Positions 45,520 to 56,698 of a stretch of 64,000 nucleotides of DNA are shown in pieces. The notes beneath the pieces were generated by a model. It ran no database searches, had not been told where the DNA came from, and was given only the letters and a program-made list of their open reading frames with translations. Position numbers and translations under genes: made by a program. Source of the stretch: Arabidopsis thaliana (lineage: Eukaryota > Streptophyta > Magnoliopsida > Brassicales > Brassicaceae). The DNA lies in contig NC_003075.7 in assembly GCF_000001735.4 (NCBI RefSeq), forward strand, positions 3,287,001-3,351,000, given 5' to 3'. The stretch's first letter is position 1; every line of letters begins with the position of its first letter.

Positions 45520-48328
45520 TGTCACACCCGTCTCCTTCAACGTTGAGACGGCGTGCTTTCTCCTTACTTATATCTTTCCTCTATTCCACTTTCTTAATTC
45601 AAATAACAAATTGTCTTAAAAATAATCTTAAATCATTGAAAACTCTTTAATAAATCGTATAAGAAAATAACAATAGTAGAAAATAAACCCGAGGTTCCCA
45701 AAATACACTGTAAGCGAGACGGACTTGCGCGACTACACACGATTTTCACTGTGACCTGGGGAAAAAGGGGAAAAAGGGGGTGAGTAAAGAATTACTCATT
45801 GAGAGGATCCTTTCCGCCCACTGAAAATACGATACACGATTCTACCTTTAAACTATAATCAACAATCACATAGAAACAGACACAACACTCATATAGTTTG
45901 CATCACTATGCAAGACTATATCACACATCTCATTCTTGCTTAAGCAAGATCTCCTCATCAATACCAGGTTTGATCATTTCTTTGACCTTTGAACCTATCT
46001 AGTTCCACTGGACTCGTAAGTCTTTTATTGAGCTACAAAGAACCCGTCAATTCAATGTAGACCATTTTCCACTGTTCCAATATTCCATTTTTCCACTGTT
46101 CCACTTTTCGTAATCTCAAAAGATGGTGATTCCACTTTCTCATATAACACATATAATTACTTGTTATTGATATGGTTCAAATTACCTAGAACAACTCTCT
46201 CAAATAAGAGATCAATTGCAGTATTTTAGGATTGAATTCACGGAGTTCTTTTGTTTAAACAATGAGTTAAATATCGAGATTAAGCTAGCAGGGTAGTAGT
46301 GAAAATAAAAGAGAACAAAGTAAAAAGCTAGCAGATTGATTGTGTTGTAAACAATTTATTAAAGAGCTAGGAACAGGGTATTCTCAGGAAACTATTGGTT
46401 AGTAGATCTAATGAAAGCTAGGTTGTTATCGAACCAATCTTAAACTCAAACTCTAATTATGGAATAACCGGTGGGCGTGCCGCGAAACTCCCTATATCTA
46501 TAGCTAATAATAACTGGAGAAGCCGAGAAACTATCAACCTAAATATGCATTTTTAACGAGTTCAATTGTTCATCTTAGTAAATAGGCCGATTCTTATTAC
46601 ACACCTATAAACCAGACTCATCAAATAATAAATATAACTACAGATACCTATGGCGGGCATATTTATTGTCTGGATTCAAGATCTAGTTAATTACTCTAGA
46701 TCTAGCATTAAGCATAATTAAAGATGAAGAATTCTACAACCTAGCAAAGGGGGCAATCTACCAAACCATATGAATCCCTAATGAGAAACCCTATTCCTAA
46801 CAAGCAGACTACTCAAACATATTGAATGAAGCAAACAACATAATTGAGATAGAAAGCATAAACACAGTAAATAGAGAAGGGGAAAGAAGGGATCTCTTCA
46901 CTGTATTAAAAACTGGAATGAATCTCTCAAGAACAATGGATGAATAGCTTATGTCTCTCATAATAGGGTTTTGCAAAAGCTTGATAAAAGATTTGATAAA
47001 CGAAACTTAGGTCTAAAAAAAATATATATAGATCCTAAAAACGTCCAGGGATTAATAATGCAAATAGGGAAGTCTTCTGTGGCAAACTTGAGCTTCTGTA
47101 AACTCAAAAGCGTCTAGGGCTTTTGCTGGGCCGAAACTGGTGTCGATTGACACCAAGAGAGTGTCGATCGACACTCCTCGCTGATTCATTAACCAAAATT
47201 GTTCTTAGCTTCCTTTTCCTACTTATCTCTATTGTTGTCCCATTGCATAGAATACCTGAAAAGACACTAAAAAGACTCGAGAAATAACACAAAGACTCAA
47301 AATCCTATACCTAAAACATAGATAAAATCGGTGAAAATTGGGATATATCAGTTATCACAAGTACAATAATTCAATCATCCTATATTACTAGAACAATCAT
47401 CATATCATCAATCCTAATTAACAATTCATTATTACTAAGCAAACAGATCTATTCCTATGTAATGAATCATGAAGCATAAACATAGAAACATGTAATCAAA
47501 TCTCCGCAGATCACACTCTCACCTTGGCCACTTGCTGATGTAGAACGCTTGTTTCAGCTGCCTCAAAGACGCCCTAATAACTCTTCAATGAACTGTTAAC
47601 GTTTTAATCCCTCCATTGATTATCTAGCCAGTAGGATCGTGAAGCTCTGCACCAAATTTCGTCTTGATCGACATAGGTTCAGACCTCCAAACGTTGCCTC
47701 GAAGAAGCCAATACGAATTAGATTTCTAGGTTTCCAGGTTCACCAGATTCTACAGTTACTTATCTAGGAAAAAGCACACATATCTTCTTGAATATAACCT
47801 CGATTCAAACTCCGTCTGTTGTTGTGGATTCAAGGAATTGTGAGCTTTCCAAAGACGTCTTACTCGTTATCTGATACTCCTCGTCATGACGGGAATCTCC
47901 CTCGTAAAACCACAACTTGAAACTACACTTTTCCCTTCATCTTCTTCCTTCTTTGATTCTGTTTTGCTTTGCCCCAGCCTAGGATGCTTTGATCTTCTTT
48001 AGCGTGAATCCCCCTTACTATTTTGAACGAAATCTCCCTCTCCCAGTGTTTTTCCTTTCCGTTGATGATAATCCTATCTCTCTGTCATGTCTCGCCTTCT
48101 ACTCCGGTTTCTTCTTCTTCTTTGCAACTAATTCTCTTCTCCTTGGCCATATCATGTCGTCTTTGTTAGATGTGGCTCATGATCTCCTTCAAATTTAGGT
48201 TTTGCGTTTCCTTTTGACGGCTTTCATGAAGAACGTACATACACCAATATATACTCACACTTTTAGTGTTATAAGTTATTAGGAGAGATGAGCCTATGAT
48301 GAGCTAAAGTATGGAGTTGGGTCTCACA
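45520..48328 (-). repeat. Gypsy LTR, interrupted by a solo LTR
   Basis: Plus-strand ends TGTCACACC and GGGTCTCACA. Without the inserted solo LTR and one target copy the LTR is about 1.62 kb. On the right the minus strand shows a GAATTCGAGGACGAATCC word and a purine-containing tract before TGTGAGACCC, that is, the 3' end of an internal region. On the left a PBS follows. So, as at 39221-39676, this LTR lies between the end of one internal region and the start of another. Confidence 0.75.
46168..47350 (-). repeat. Solo LTR with perfect target duplication (family TGATATAACCC)
   Basis: This 1183-bp LTR in minus orientation (plus-strand ends TGATATGG and GGATATATCA) is the third member of the family at 4376 and 39955. 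It is flanked by a perfect 5-bp duplication GTTAT (46163-46167 and 47351-47355). It carries the best-preserved palindrome pair: GGTGTCGATTGACACC at 47139-47154 and the perfect 16-bp AGTGTCGATCGACACT at 47160-47175. Confidence 0.93.
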
Positions 48329-48339
48329 ATTCTCTGAGG

Positions 48340-48661
48340 ATTCGTCCTCGAATTCAACATTTCTGGTTGAGCAATGTAGTCTTTAAAAAGTTCTCGGTAG
48401 TCTTCATGCATTACTCCTTCTGATTTCCACAGTATCTCTTGAATTCCATCTCTTTCTTAGCAAACTTGAATCGACTTTGCTTTCTTTCTACTTTAACTTC
48501 TCTACTTGAATCATCGAAATGATATGCCCTCTATGAAAACATAAACTTTAAAGAACAACTTTAAAAGCAAGTCTCGTTCCTTTGTTGCTATTTATCTTTT
48601 AGAAAAATCCCCTTCCCGTTTATCAAATACTAAAAACTTTTTTATTTTTTAAACACTTCGT
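48340..48661 (-). pseudogene. Remnant of gypsy pol 3' end
   Basis: Minus-strand pieces near the LTR read RDGIQEILWKSEGVMHEDY and then RELFKDYI, resembling the chromodomain or tail region of a chromovirus-type pol (W-x(n)-D-M-x-x-x-Y-P-x-L-F pattern). Surrounding sequence is too decayed to define a frame. The rest of the element is deleted, because the leader and PBS of the 5' side follow directly (48662-48745). Confidence 0.45.
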
Positions 48662-48754
48662 TAAAATCTATCTTTTAAGAAAACTCTCCGACTTAGCCTT
48701 CCGGGTTAGCACCGGCTTGACTTTAACCTCCGCTCTGATACCATTTGTCACACC
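48662..48754 (-). other. Second gypsy 5' leader, PBS and LTR stub
   Basis: The leader repeats 45436-45519. PBS TGGTATCAGAGC (minus strand) occupies about 48732-48743. Only nine bases of the LTR (TGTCACACC) remain before the Tat element's LTR begins at 48755, so the Tat element inserted here, or a deletion ends here. Confidence 0.75.
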
Positions 48755-49258
48755 TGTTGGTGTCGGATCCCGCACCATGGGCTCGGATCCAGCCAAAGAT
48801 TGCTGCACAAGTAGAAGAAGCCCATAAGAGGGGGGGCCCGTAAGCATCCTCGAGGTGAGAGTATGGGCGAGATGTTGGTTTGCGAGGTGAATGCAGCATC
48901 GAAGTCAGAACTACTCGAATTGAAGGAACCGAATGGGCCGAGAGGTGAGGTCGAGAAGGCCCGGAGTGGACTCGATTTAAACGTTTAAATAGTTAATTCA
49001 AACACTAAAAACGGATACATTTAAAGTAGAATGATTGTGAGTAAATAGGTATTAAATGTATTCTTTGGGTATAAATTGTGGGTCAAAGATCATGTAAAGG
49101 GACACACATTTCTTGGTGCAAATTAGCTATACACATTCTTTTGTAATACTCATAGTTTTCTCTATAATCATTTATCTATTTTCTAGTATATTTGTCCTCA
49201 AGAATAATCCTTCCAACTAAATAAATAAACACTTGAGTGTGTGAATCCGACATCCACA
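48755..49258 (+). repeat. 5' LTR of the Tat-type gypsy element
   Basis: This 504-bp LTR starts TGTTGGTGTCGGAT and ends ATCCGACATCCACA, an imperfect terminal inverted repeat. A TATAAATTGTGGG-like word near 49070-49083 is a possible core promoter. The PBS follows after three bases. No matching 3' LTR was found in the window. Confidence 0.85.
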
Positions 49259-49261
49259 TTT

Positions 49262-49279
49262 TGGCGCCGTCTGTGGGGA
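49262..49279 (+). promoter_or_regulatory. Primer-binding site of the Tat element
   Basis: TGGCGCCGTCTGTGGGGA directly follows the LTR. This is the common PBS word of plant Tat/Athila-lineage gypsy elements; I do not assign the exact tRNA. Confidence 0.75.
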
Positions 49280-49338
49280 CGGAGGATTCTTGAGTCATCA
49301 GATTTTTTCTGTGTGTTACATACCCGAAGTGATCCGCA

Positions 49339-51702
49339 ATGTCTGGAGAGTATGCTACCAACGCTTCGATAGTCGAAACCCTCAAGACCATGCAACAAAC
49401 TATGGCTGATATGGCGCAGAAGTTTTCAAACGTGGAAAAAACTGTCGAAACACTGCAAATAACCCAGGTATCGCTAAGCCAAAATGTTAGTACCATTCAG
49501 TCTCGTGTTCGTTCTTTAAATGCAGGAAATTCTAGAGTTCGAAGAACTATCTTCGGATCCCCTAATTCCCTTCCGCGAAATGCAACAAGTGATCAAACGA
49601 CCCCGGAGGGTACAAACGCGGAGAATCAACCGGAAGACGATCACCAGTTCGGTGATCAACATGAGCAGGAAAACTTCGACCAGCTCAAAACCATGAAAGA
49701 AGTAAGCCGAGAGTTGAAAGAAACGAGGTTGAAATTCCACCAAGCTACAAGCTCGGAGCCGGATATCAACCGGGTTATCGAGGAGGCTAGGCAAACACTG
49801 TTCACCCCGCGAATTGCGAGTTTGAGAATCAGAGATTCTCGAAAACTCAACTTAGAACCATATAATAGTTTGGAAGATCCGAAAGGCTATCTCGCAGCTT
49901 TTCTAATAGCCTCTGGTCGAGTTGATCTAAACGAAGCCGATGAAGACGCAGTATATTGCAAACTTTTCTCTGAAAATCTGTTTGGGCAAGCCCTGATGTG
50001 GTTCACTCAGTTGGAACCAGGATCGGTCAATAATTTCAAAGAACTATCGGCAGTATGTTTAAAACAATACTCAATTCTAATGGATAAGAGCATTTCGGAC
50101 ACCAATCTCTGGAATCTGTCTCAAGGGCCGAATGAGACACTTCTGGCTTTCATCACCAAATTTAAAAACGTGCTATCAAAGCTCCCAAGGATCTCACAAC
50201 AGTCGGCTCTGTCGGCTTTGCGGAAGGGATTATGGCATGATTCAAGGTTTAAGGAAGATCTAATACTTCACAAACCTGATACTATTCAAGACGCACTATT
50301 TCGAGCGAATAATTGGATGGAAGTCAAGGATGAAAAAGAAAGTTTTGCAAAAAGAAATAAGCAAGTAAAACCAGCGGTCACTTTTCCGCCCAAGAAGTTC
50401 GAACCCCGTGAAAATAAGGGACCAAGGAAGTTTGGGTCACAACCATTCAATAACAACGTCGGAAAGCAGTTTCAGGGGAAAGGAAGGTCAAATACCCTGG
50501 TCCGAGATGAAAGCTCGTATTACGATATACACAGAGTCACTATACATCTGAGTAAAGACTGTAGTATCCTTAAGAGGCATCTCGCAGAATTATGGGCCAG
50601 TGGAGACCTTTCAAAATTCAACATGGAGAACTTCATCAAGCAATATCATGAATCAAGGGATAATCTAGAGGCTCAAAACTCTAAAAGACCAAGACCGGCT
50701 GGCGAAGAGGAACCAAGAGCTTCAAAGGGTAAAATCAATGTAATTCTTGGAGGATCTAAACTCTACCGTGATTCCATCAGTGCAATCAAGAAGCATAGAC
50801 GCAATGTTCATTTGAAATCAAGCTTAAGTGAAGAAGTAGACTTTCAAGGCACTTCGATATTGTTCGAGGAAAAGGAGACACAACATCTCGAAAGACCTCA
50901 TGATGATGCACTCGTAATTACGTTGGATGTAGCCAACTTCGAAGTGTCGAGGATCCTCATTGATACTGGCAGTTCGATAGATCTAATCTTTCTTAGCACT
51001 TTGGAAAGAATGGGGATAAGCAGGGCGGACGTGGTAGGACCTCCATCACCCTTAGTGGCTTTTACAAGTGAATTAGCAATGTCTCTCGGAACTATCAAGC
51101 AACCAGTTTTGGCTGGAAAGATCTCGAAGATTGTGGATTTTGTCGTTTTCGATAAACCAGTGGCCTATAACATCATTCTTGGAACTCCGTGGATTTATCA
51201 AATGAAAGCGGTCCCTTCTACTTATCACCAATGCCTCAAATTCCCAACTTCGAGCGGAGTGGAAACAATTCGGGGAGATCAAGAAGCTTTGAGAACTTGT
51301 TATTTAGCTAGCCACCGATTAAAAATTCAATAGCAATTAACGAAACCCGCAAAGAAAGGAGTGATCCCGAGATTTCCTAGCGGGCAGAAAGTGGATGATG
51401 TCGTGGTCGAAGTAATTCTAGAAGCAGACAAACCGGATCAAAAAATTCGAATTGGAGCTACTTTATCGGGCAAAGTGAAGGAAGCCATAGTTGAGCTGTT
51501 AAAAAGGAACAAGAAATCATTTGCTTGGTCGGCAGCAGATATGCCAGGCATAGACCCACATATAATTTGTCACGAGCTAAACGTAGACCCGAGTTTTAAA
51601 CCAGTAAAACAAAAAAGAAGAAAACTCGGAGCGGAGAGAGCAAAAGCAGTGAACGACGAAGTAGATAAACTCCTAAAGACTGGATCTATAAGGGAAGTAT
51701 AA
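49339..51702 (+). pseudogene. Tat gag-protease and RT leader (two in-frame stops)
   Basis: The first part of the Tat polyprotein, one frame from 49339. The gag domain covers about residues 170-305: [51 protein letters not shown] nucleocapsid knuckle is degraded: [15 protein letters not shown] keeps the H and last C but lacks the first cysteine. The aspartic protease site [14 protein letters not shown] has its catalytic Asp at residue 542 and is intact. A TAG at 51331 ends the 664-residue open part. The same frame continues through the pre-RT region (51361-51699, FAWSAADMPGIDPHII) to a TAA at 51700 and then into RT. Both stops sit in Gln-like positions, so single C-to-T changes explain them. 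Confidence 0.9.
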
Positions 51703-53394
51703 TATCCGGATTGGTTAGCAAACACCGTTGTGGTCAAAAAGAAAAATGGAAAGGATAGAGTGTGCATAGACTTTACAGATCTCAACAAATCTTGTCCAAA
51801 AGATAGTTTCCCTCTTCCACACATAGATCGTCTTGTGGAATCAACCGCCGGGAATGAGTTGTTGTCCTTTATGGATGCCTTCTCGGGATATAACCAAATC
51901 ATGATGAATCCGGAAGATCAAGAGAAAACGTCATTTATCACGGATAGGGGCATCTATTGTTACAAAGTTATGCCATTCGGGTCGAAAAACGCAGGAGCAA
52001 CTTATCAACGACTGGTCAACAAGATGTTCAACGAAAATCTCGGAAAAACAATGGAAGTCTACATCGATGATATGCTAGTCAAATCATTAAAAAAGGAAGA
52101 CCACGTAAAACATCTGGAAGAGTGTTTCGCGATTCTTAACCAATATCATATGAAGTTGAATCCGGCGAAGTGCACGTTTGGAGTCCCATCCGGGGAATTT
52201 CTCGGCTACATTGTCACGAAAAGAGGAATTGAGGCAAACTCAAATCAAATCAGCGCTTTTCTCAACATGCCATCTCCGAAGAATTTCAAGGAAGTACAAC
52301 GACTAACCGGTCGGATTGCAACATTGAATCGTTTTATTTCGAGGTTGACCGATAAATCTTTACCCTTCTATCAAATCTTAAAGGGTAACAAGGAATTTCT
52401 TTGGGATGAGAAGTGTGTGGAATCGTTCGGACAGCTAAAGGCGTATCTAACTTCTCCACCTGTATTGTCCAAACCGGAGGTAGACGAAAAACTCTATCTA
52501 TATGTCTCAGTTTCGAACCATGCGGTTAGCGGAGTCTTAATCCGAGAAAACCGGGGAGAAAAAAAACCAATTTACTACATAAGTAAATCCATGACGGATC
52601 TTGAGACCAGGTATACGACGATGGAGAAGCTTGCACTTGCAGTAGTAACCTCAGCTAGGAAACTTCGTCCATATTTTCAATCCCATCCAATCAAAGTGTT
52701 ATCAAATCAGCCACTTCGGACTATTCTCCATAGCCCGAACCAGTCCGGTAGATTAGCGAAATGGGCGGTGGAGTTAAGTGAATATGATATAGAGTACAAG
52801 AATCGAGTCGCCATGAAAGCTCAAGTCCTAGCCGATTTTTTAATAGAATTACCGATACCCGGAGGGCAGGACCAGCCGCAAAATCAGACTTGGAAGCTGC
52901 ATGTTGATGGATCGTCATCAAAAAATGGATCCGGGGTGGGAATCAAGTTGGAATCTCCCACTTCGGAAATCCTTGAACAGTCATTTCGATTGTTATTCAC
53001 CGCATCTAACAATGAAGCAGAATACGAAGCATTAATTGCTGGACTTAGGTTGGCACAGGGAGTTGGGGCCGATGAAGTGGTCGCCTACTATGATTCCCAA
53101 CTGGTGGTTAACCTGTTCAATGGTGATTATGAAGCAAAAGACTCACGAATGGAGGCATATCTTGAGGTGGTCAAAGACTTGGCTAGAAACTTTAGGAAAT
53201 TCGAACTCATTCGTATACCACGGGGAGAAAACACTACCGCAGATGCACTCGCAGCCCTGGCATCAATATCCGATCCCGAAGTCAAAAGAATCATTCCAGT
53301 AGTGTGTATTTCGGAAAGGAGCATTAAGGACGAAAAGGAGACATACGTCGTCACAAGATCCCGAGCTGCAGTCCGAGATCGCAACTGTACCTAA
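51703..53394 (+). pseudogene. Tat reverse transcriptase, RNase H and second (archaeal-type) RNase H
   Basis: This continues the same frame as gag-PR. Counting from the ATG at 51730: RT with RVCIDFTDLNKSCPKDSFPL, FMDAFSGYNQI, YKVMPFGSKNAGATYQR and catalytic VYIDDMLV (Y111-D114). The linked RNase H follows, with LYLYVSVSNHAVSGVLI and YTTMEKLALAVV. After a tether, a second RNase H starts at WKLHVDGSSSKNGSG (W388, catalytic D393), with NEAEYEALIAGL, YYDSQLVV and TTADALAALA supplying E, D and D. Two RNase H domains in this order define the Tat clade. The second domain's acidic residues are all present. A frameshift after 53394 leads to integrase. Confidence 0.92.
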
Positions 53395-53401
53395 CCCTAC
53401 T

Positions 53402-54690
53402 GTGCAGGAAGATATTGGGCTCGAACCAGTAGAAGAAATCACCCCCGACACCATAGTCGAAGCTGAAACCGAACCGTGGGTTGAAGAAGATATACTAGCG
53501 CCAAATGAACATCCCGAACCAGAAGCTCGAGTATTTCACGAAATCGACCAAATTCTGGCTAAAGATTGGGGGGCTGATTGGAGGGAGCGAATAAAGCATT
53601 ACATCATTACAAGCGAGCTCCCAAAGAACAGATGGCAAGCTAGGAAAATGAGAATCGTTAGCGCGAAATTTTGTCTATCAAAGAATTCTTTGTATAAACG
53701 AGGTGTAAGTGATCCCTACTTACTTTGCATTTTTGGGCCCGAAGTCGAGATCGTTATGAGCGAAGTACATGAAGGTTTGTGTGGAAGTCATTCCTCGGGA
53801 AGGGCTATGGCTTTCAAGATCAAGAGAATGGGATACTACTGGCCTACTATGATCACGGACTGCGTTAAGTATGCTCGACGATGCAAACGTTGCCAACTCC
53901 ATGCACCACTCATTCATCAACCTTCAGAGTTAATTCTCTTTGATCTCCGCCCCATACCCTTTCATGAGATGATCAATGGATATCATTGGACCATTACATA
54001 GGTCGACCCGGGGTGTACAATATTTACTGGTTCTAACTGATTATTTTTTGAAGTGGATTAAAGCTGAAGCGTATGTAAATATTAAAGATTCGGCGGTAAA
54101 GACTTTCAATTGAAAGAACATCATATGCAGACATGGCGTTCCATACGAAATAGTTACTGACAACGGACCACAATTTATCTCACACGAGTTTGAAGCATTT
54201 TGCTCGGACTGGGGCATTAAGGTTAGTTATTCTACTCCGCGGTATCCACAAGGGAACAGTCAGGCCAAAGCCGCAAACAAGACAATTCTAAGTAATCTTA
54301 AGAAACGTCTAAGTCATTTGAAAGGGGGCTGGTATGATGAACTTCAGCCAGTCTTATGGGCATATCGCACAACTCCTAGGCGCTCGACCGGAGAAACCCC
54401 GTTTTCATTGGTGTACGGGATGGAGGCAGTTGTACCAGCCGAGCTCAATGTACCAGGACTTCATCGAACGGAAGCTCCTTTGAATGAAAAAGAGAATTCT
54501 GCAATGCTCAACGATTCGCTGGATACCATCAACGAGAGGCGAGATCAGGCCTTGATCCTAATTCAGAATTATCAACATGCAATAGCTCGGTATTACAATT
54601 CAAAAGTCAAAGCAGACCTTTCTTTGTGGGCGATTATGTTTTGAAACGTGTGTTCGATAACAAGAAAGAGGAAGGAGCAGGCAAACTTGG
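53402..54690 (+). pseudogene. Tat integrase, catalytic Glu replaced
   Basis: Integrase of the Tat element, plus strand. The zinc-binding domain is in 53402-53975 (HEGLCGSH ... [11 protein letters not shown], an HHCC pattern). A frameshift near 53950-53980 changes frame. The core follows: [18 protein letters not shown] (first Asp), [15 protein letters not shown] (second Asp), then [18 protein letters not shown], where the family normally has E in QAEAANK. Here it is K, so the DDE triad is broken by one G-to-A-type change. A TGA at 54111 replaces an expected Trp. The rest (54318-54644) includes [20 protein letters not shown] and [18 protein letters not shown]. Similarity ends near 54697 at [20 protein letters not shown] in a shifted frame. 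Confidence 0.9.
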
Positions 54691-54699
54691 AAATCCTCC

Positions 54700-55123
54700 T
54701 CGTCTTACAGAATACCTCGACACCTTGATTGGCGATGTCAAGAATGGGCATCATACAATCCGGGATGCGGGCAAATTCTGCGATTCTGAGTTCGATCCAG
54801 TCTCCGGGGTGAGAGTTAAGGGTGTGTAACTCCCTTGATATCACGGTGACTCTCCGCAACATTTGGTTGATCTTCTTTCGAAGTTTCTTCTTTTCCGTTG
54901 ATCGTTTTTTGTGTTGAGCCGCGAGAGCTTTGATAAAGGACATCGCGATGTCCTGATCTCTGCTCGAAAGGTCCTTGATTAACACACACGAAGCTCGGAT
55001 CTGGGATCTGAAGTTGCGAAGTGGGGAGCGTCCTCTGTCTAGTACGTTCAAAATGTCCTCATCGATCATCCCGATCCTCGAAAAGTCTGGCATGGATTCC
55101 GAGCACCGGAGGTTGAAGGCCAT
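54700..55123 (-). CDS. Uncharacterised minus-strand ORF facing the Tat pol gene
   Basis: Minus-strand open frame starting at 55123 (MAFNLRCSESMPDFSRIGMI). The frame stays open to 54593, but below about 54697 it only reads the reverse of Tat pol, so the real part is about 140 residues. It is rich in Arg/Lys and Asp/Glu, with a basic helical stretch (KKRSTEKKKLRKKINQML). I recognise no family. It lies tail-to-tail with Tat pol. Some Tat-clade elements are known to carry an antisense ORF between pol and the 3' LTR, so that is one explanation; a fragment of a separate minus-strand element is another. Its truncation at the junction argues for a broken copy. Confidence 0.4.
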
Positions 55124-55414
55124 AACTGCGAAAGAAAAGAACGGTATTGTTAGTGAGGAATGAAGAAAACCCTAGAGAGGAAATTTATAGGGAGGTTTCT
55201 TAGCTTTCAAAGATGCGATTCCATGTAAAGCCGGAGTGATTCGCGAAAGCATTCACGTCACCTTGTTCGCCCTGCATTCAAAGAGTATCTCCAAAACGAA
55301 TATTTGATGAATCAAGGAAAGTTGGAAAGTTTCCTTAAATAAAATGGGCCGAAGACCAATAGGTAAGTCCATGCGAAAATAAAAAAAAAGAGAGTTTTGA
55401 GTCTCAAAGAATAT

Positions 55415-55597
55415 TTAGGGAAGGGGCTCAGGAACAGGCTCCTTCATCGCCGGTTCGGGGTTCGAAGTGGACGCCTCGTTTTTAACGTCCACGTCGGGTT
55501 CATTCTTCACGCGCTTCCAAGGGTTGCTGTCCTCCTCTTCGTCGTCACCGTCTTCACTGTCAGACGGGATCACTTGGACCAGAGCGTTTAATGACAT
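55415..55597 (-). CDS. Small acidic minus-strand ORF
   Basis: A 60-residue frame starting MSLNALVQVIPSDSEDGDDE, with DSEDGDDEEED and a C-terminal EPEPAMKEPVPEPLP-like proline/glutamate pattern. It lies upstream, on the same strand, of the ORF at 54700-55123. Just upstream is an intron-like stretch ending in a pyrimidine-poor TATGCAG acceptor (about 55655). It may be the first exon of the same unit. It may also be chance; I recognise no family. Confidence 0.35.
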   Translation of the reverse strand: MSLNALVQVIPSDSEDGDDEEEDSNPWKRVKNEPDVDVKNEASTSNPEPAMKEPVPEPLP

Positions 55598-56698
55598 ATA
55601 ATAGCCTTAGTCCCGCGAACTTGCTTAGCCACTACCATTACCTTCCTTTCCTGCATAACAAATGAGGCATAAGCAAATGCATAAGCTTAGTGAGAGCAGT
55701 TGGCTCGTCTCACCATGCTACAATAAACAATTGCATTCAAATAAAGCACAGAAAGTCTATCGCACATCATAACAAAAACTGTTACACATGACTATCCGGA
55801 GTTAACGAGCAATCTAGCCCAATCGGCCAGTCCCCAACGAGTACTCTTACCCCCCAAGCGCACCCTGATCTACATTCTCGCCCAACCTGAATCAATCATC
55901 GCAACCCAACAAATCAGATCTCGGTTATAACATACATGCATCAGAATAAACCACACAATTAACTCACATAATGAAACTACACAAGAAACGATCTCGGACT
56001 CGTAGCCACGGTCACACACTCACCATATTGATCACTCTAACACAGATCAGACACCCTTTTGTCGCCCAAAAACCAGATCGCACTTGCCCAACAACTTACA
56101 AGTCGAAGGAGGCCCTACAAACAACCAAATAAACGTTTGTTTACATAAATGATCAATAGAAAGTCGTTGGTAATGAGTCTACACGATGCTTACCAGATTT
56201 CCTTCGACTAGACACTCGGATTCTTATTCAACACTCGGGCTTCTAGCAATCGTTCGGGCGAATTCTATCTGAAAATGCTAAGAATAATGGTGGCGTTCTT
56301 ATGCGTGAAAACGCTTTAGGGCTGCTCAAGAAAACACTTATAAGAGAGACGAGCTTCTAAGGAATATTCGTATAAAGTCAGAGCATCTAGGGAATATTCG
56401 GATAAGGTCAGTTTGTCCGCTCAGATACGCAGTTCTACTCGACCGAAATATCTGTCGGCCCGCTCATGCCCGATCCAACCCCATGGACCCAAACTCGGAT
56501 AAACACGCTGACCTTGAGCTAAAGCTCTTAAAATCCAAAAGAAATCTCATTCGCTCGACTCGAACCCACGTATCGCCTCAGCTAGGATACGGTCTACACG
56601 GAACACTTATCCGCTTGACCGATTCTCGGCCTGATCGAAGAAGTTTTGACCTATTTTCTTACATTCGGATTCTCTAGTGTAAGACTCTTGCCAATACA
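55598..56698 (-). repeat. LTR-like sequence, minus orientation
   Basis: GC-richer than its surroundings. The minus-strand start TGTATTGGCAAGAG is typical of a gypsy LTR. Inside are repeated GAATATTC words (about 56365 and 56395) and landmarks such as 'gagtactcgttggggactgg' near 55830. The inner boundary is unclear because only one copy is present and no PBS was found. Alternatively it is the upstream region of the minus-strand ORFs. Confidence 0.4.

Noticed and set aside
49176..49496. 106-aa minus-strand frame over the Tat leader and gag start
   Set aside because: Shadow of the gag gene and PBS region on the other strand.
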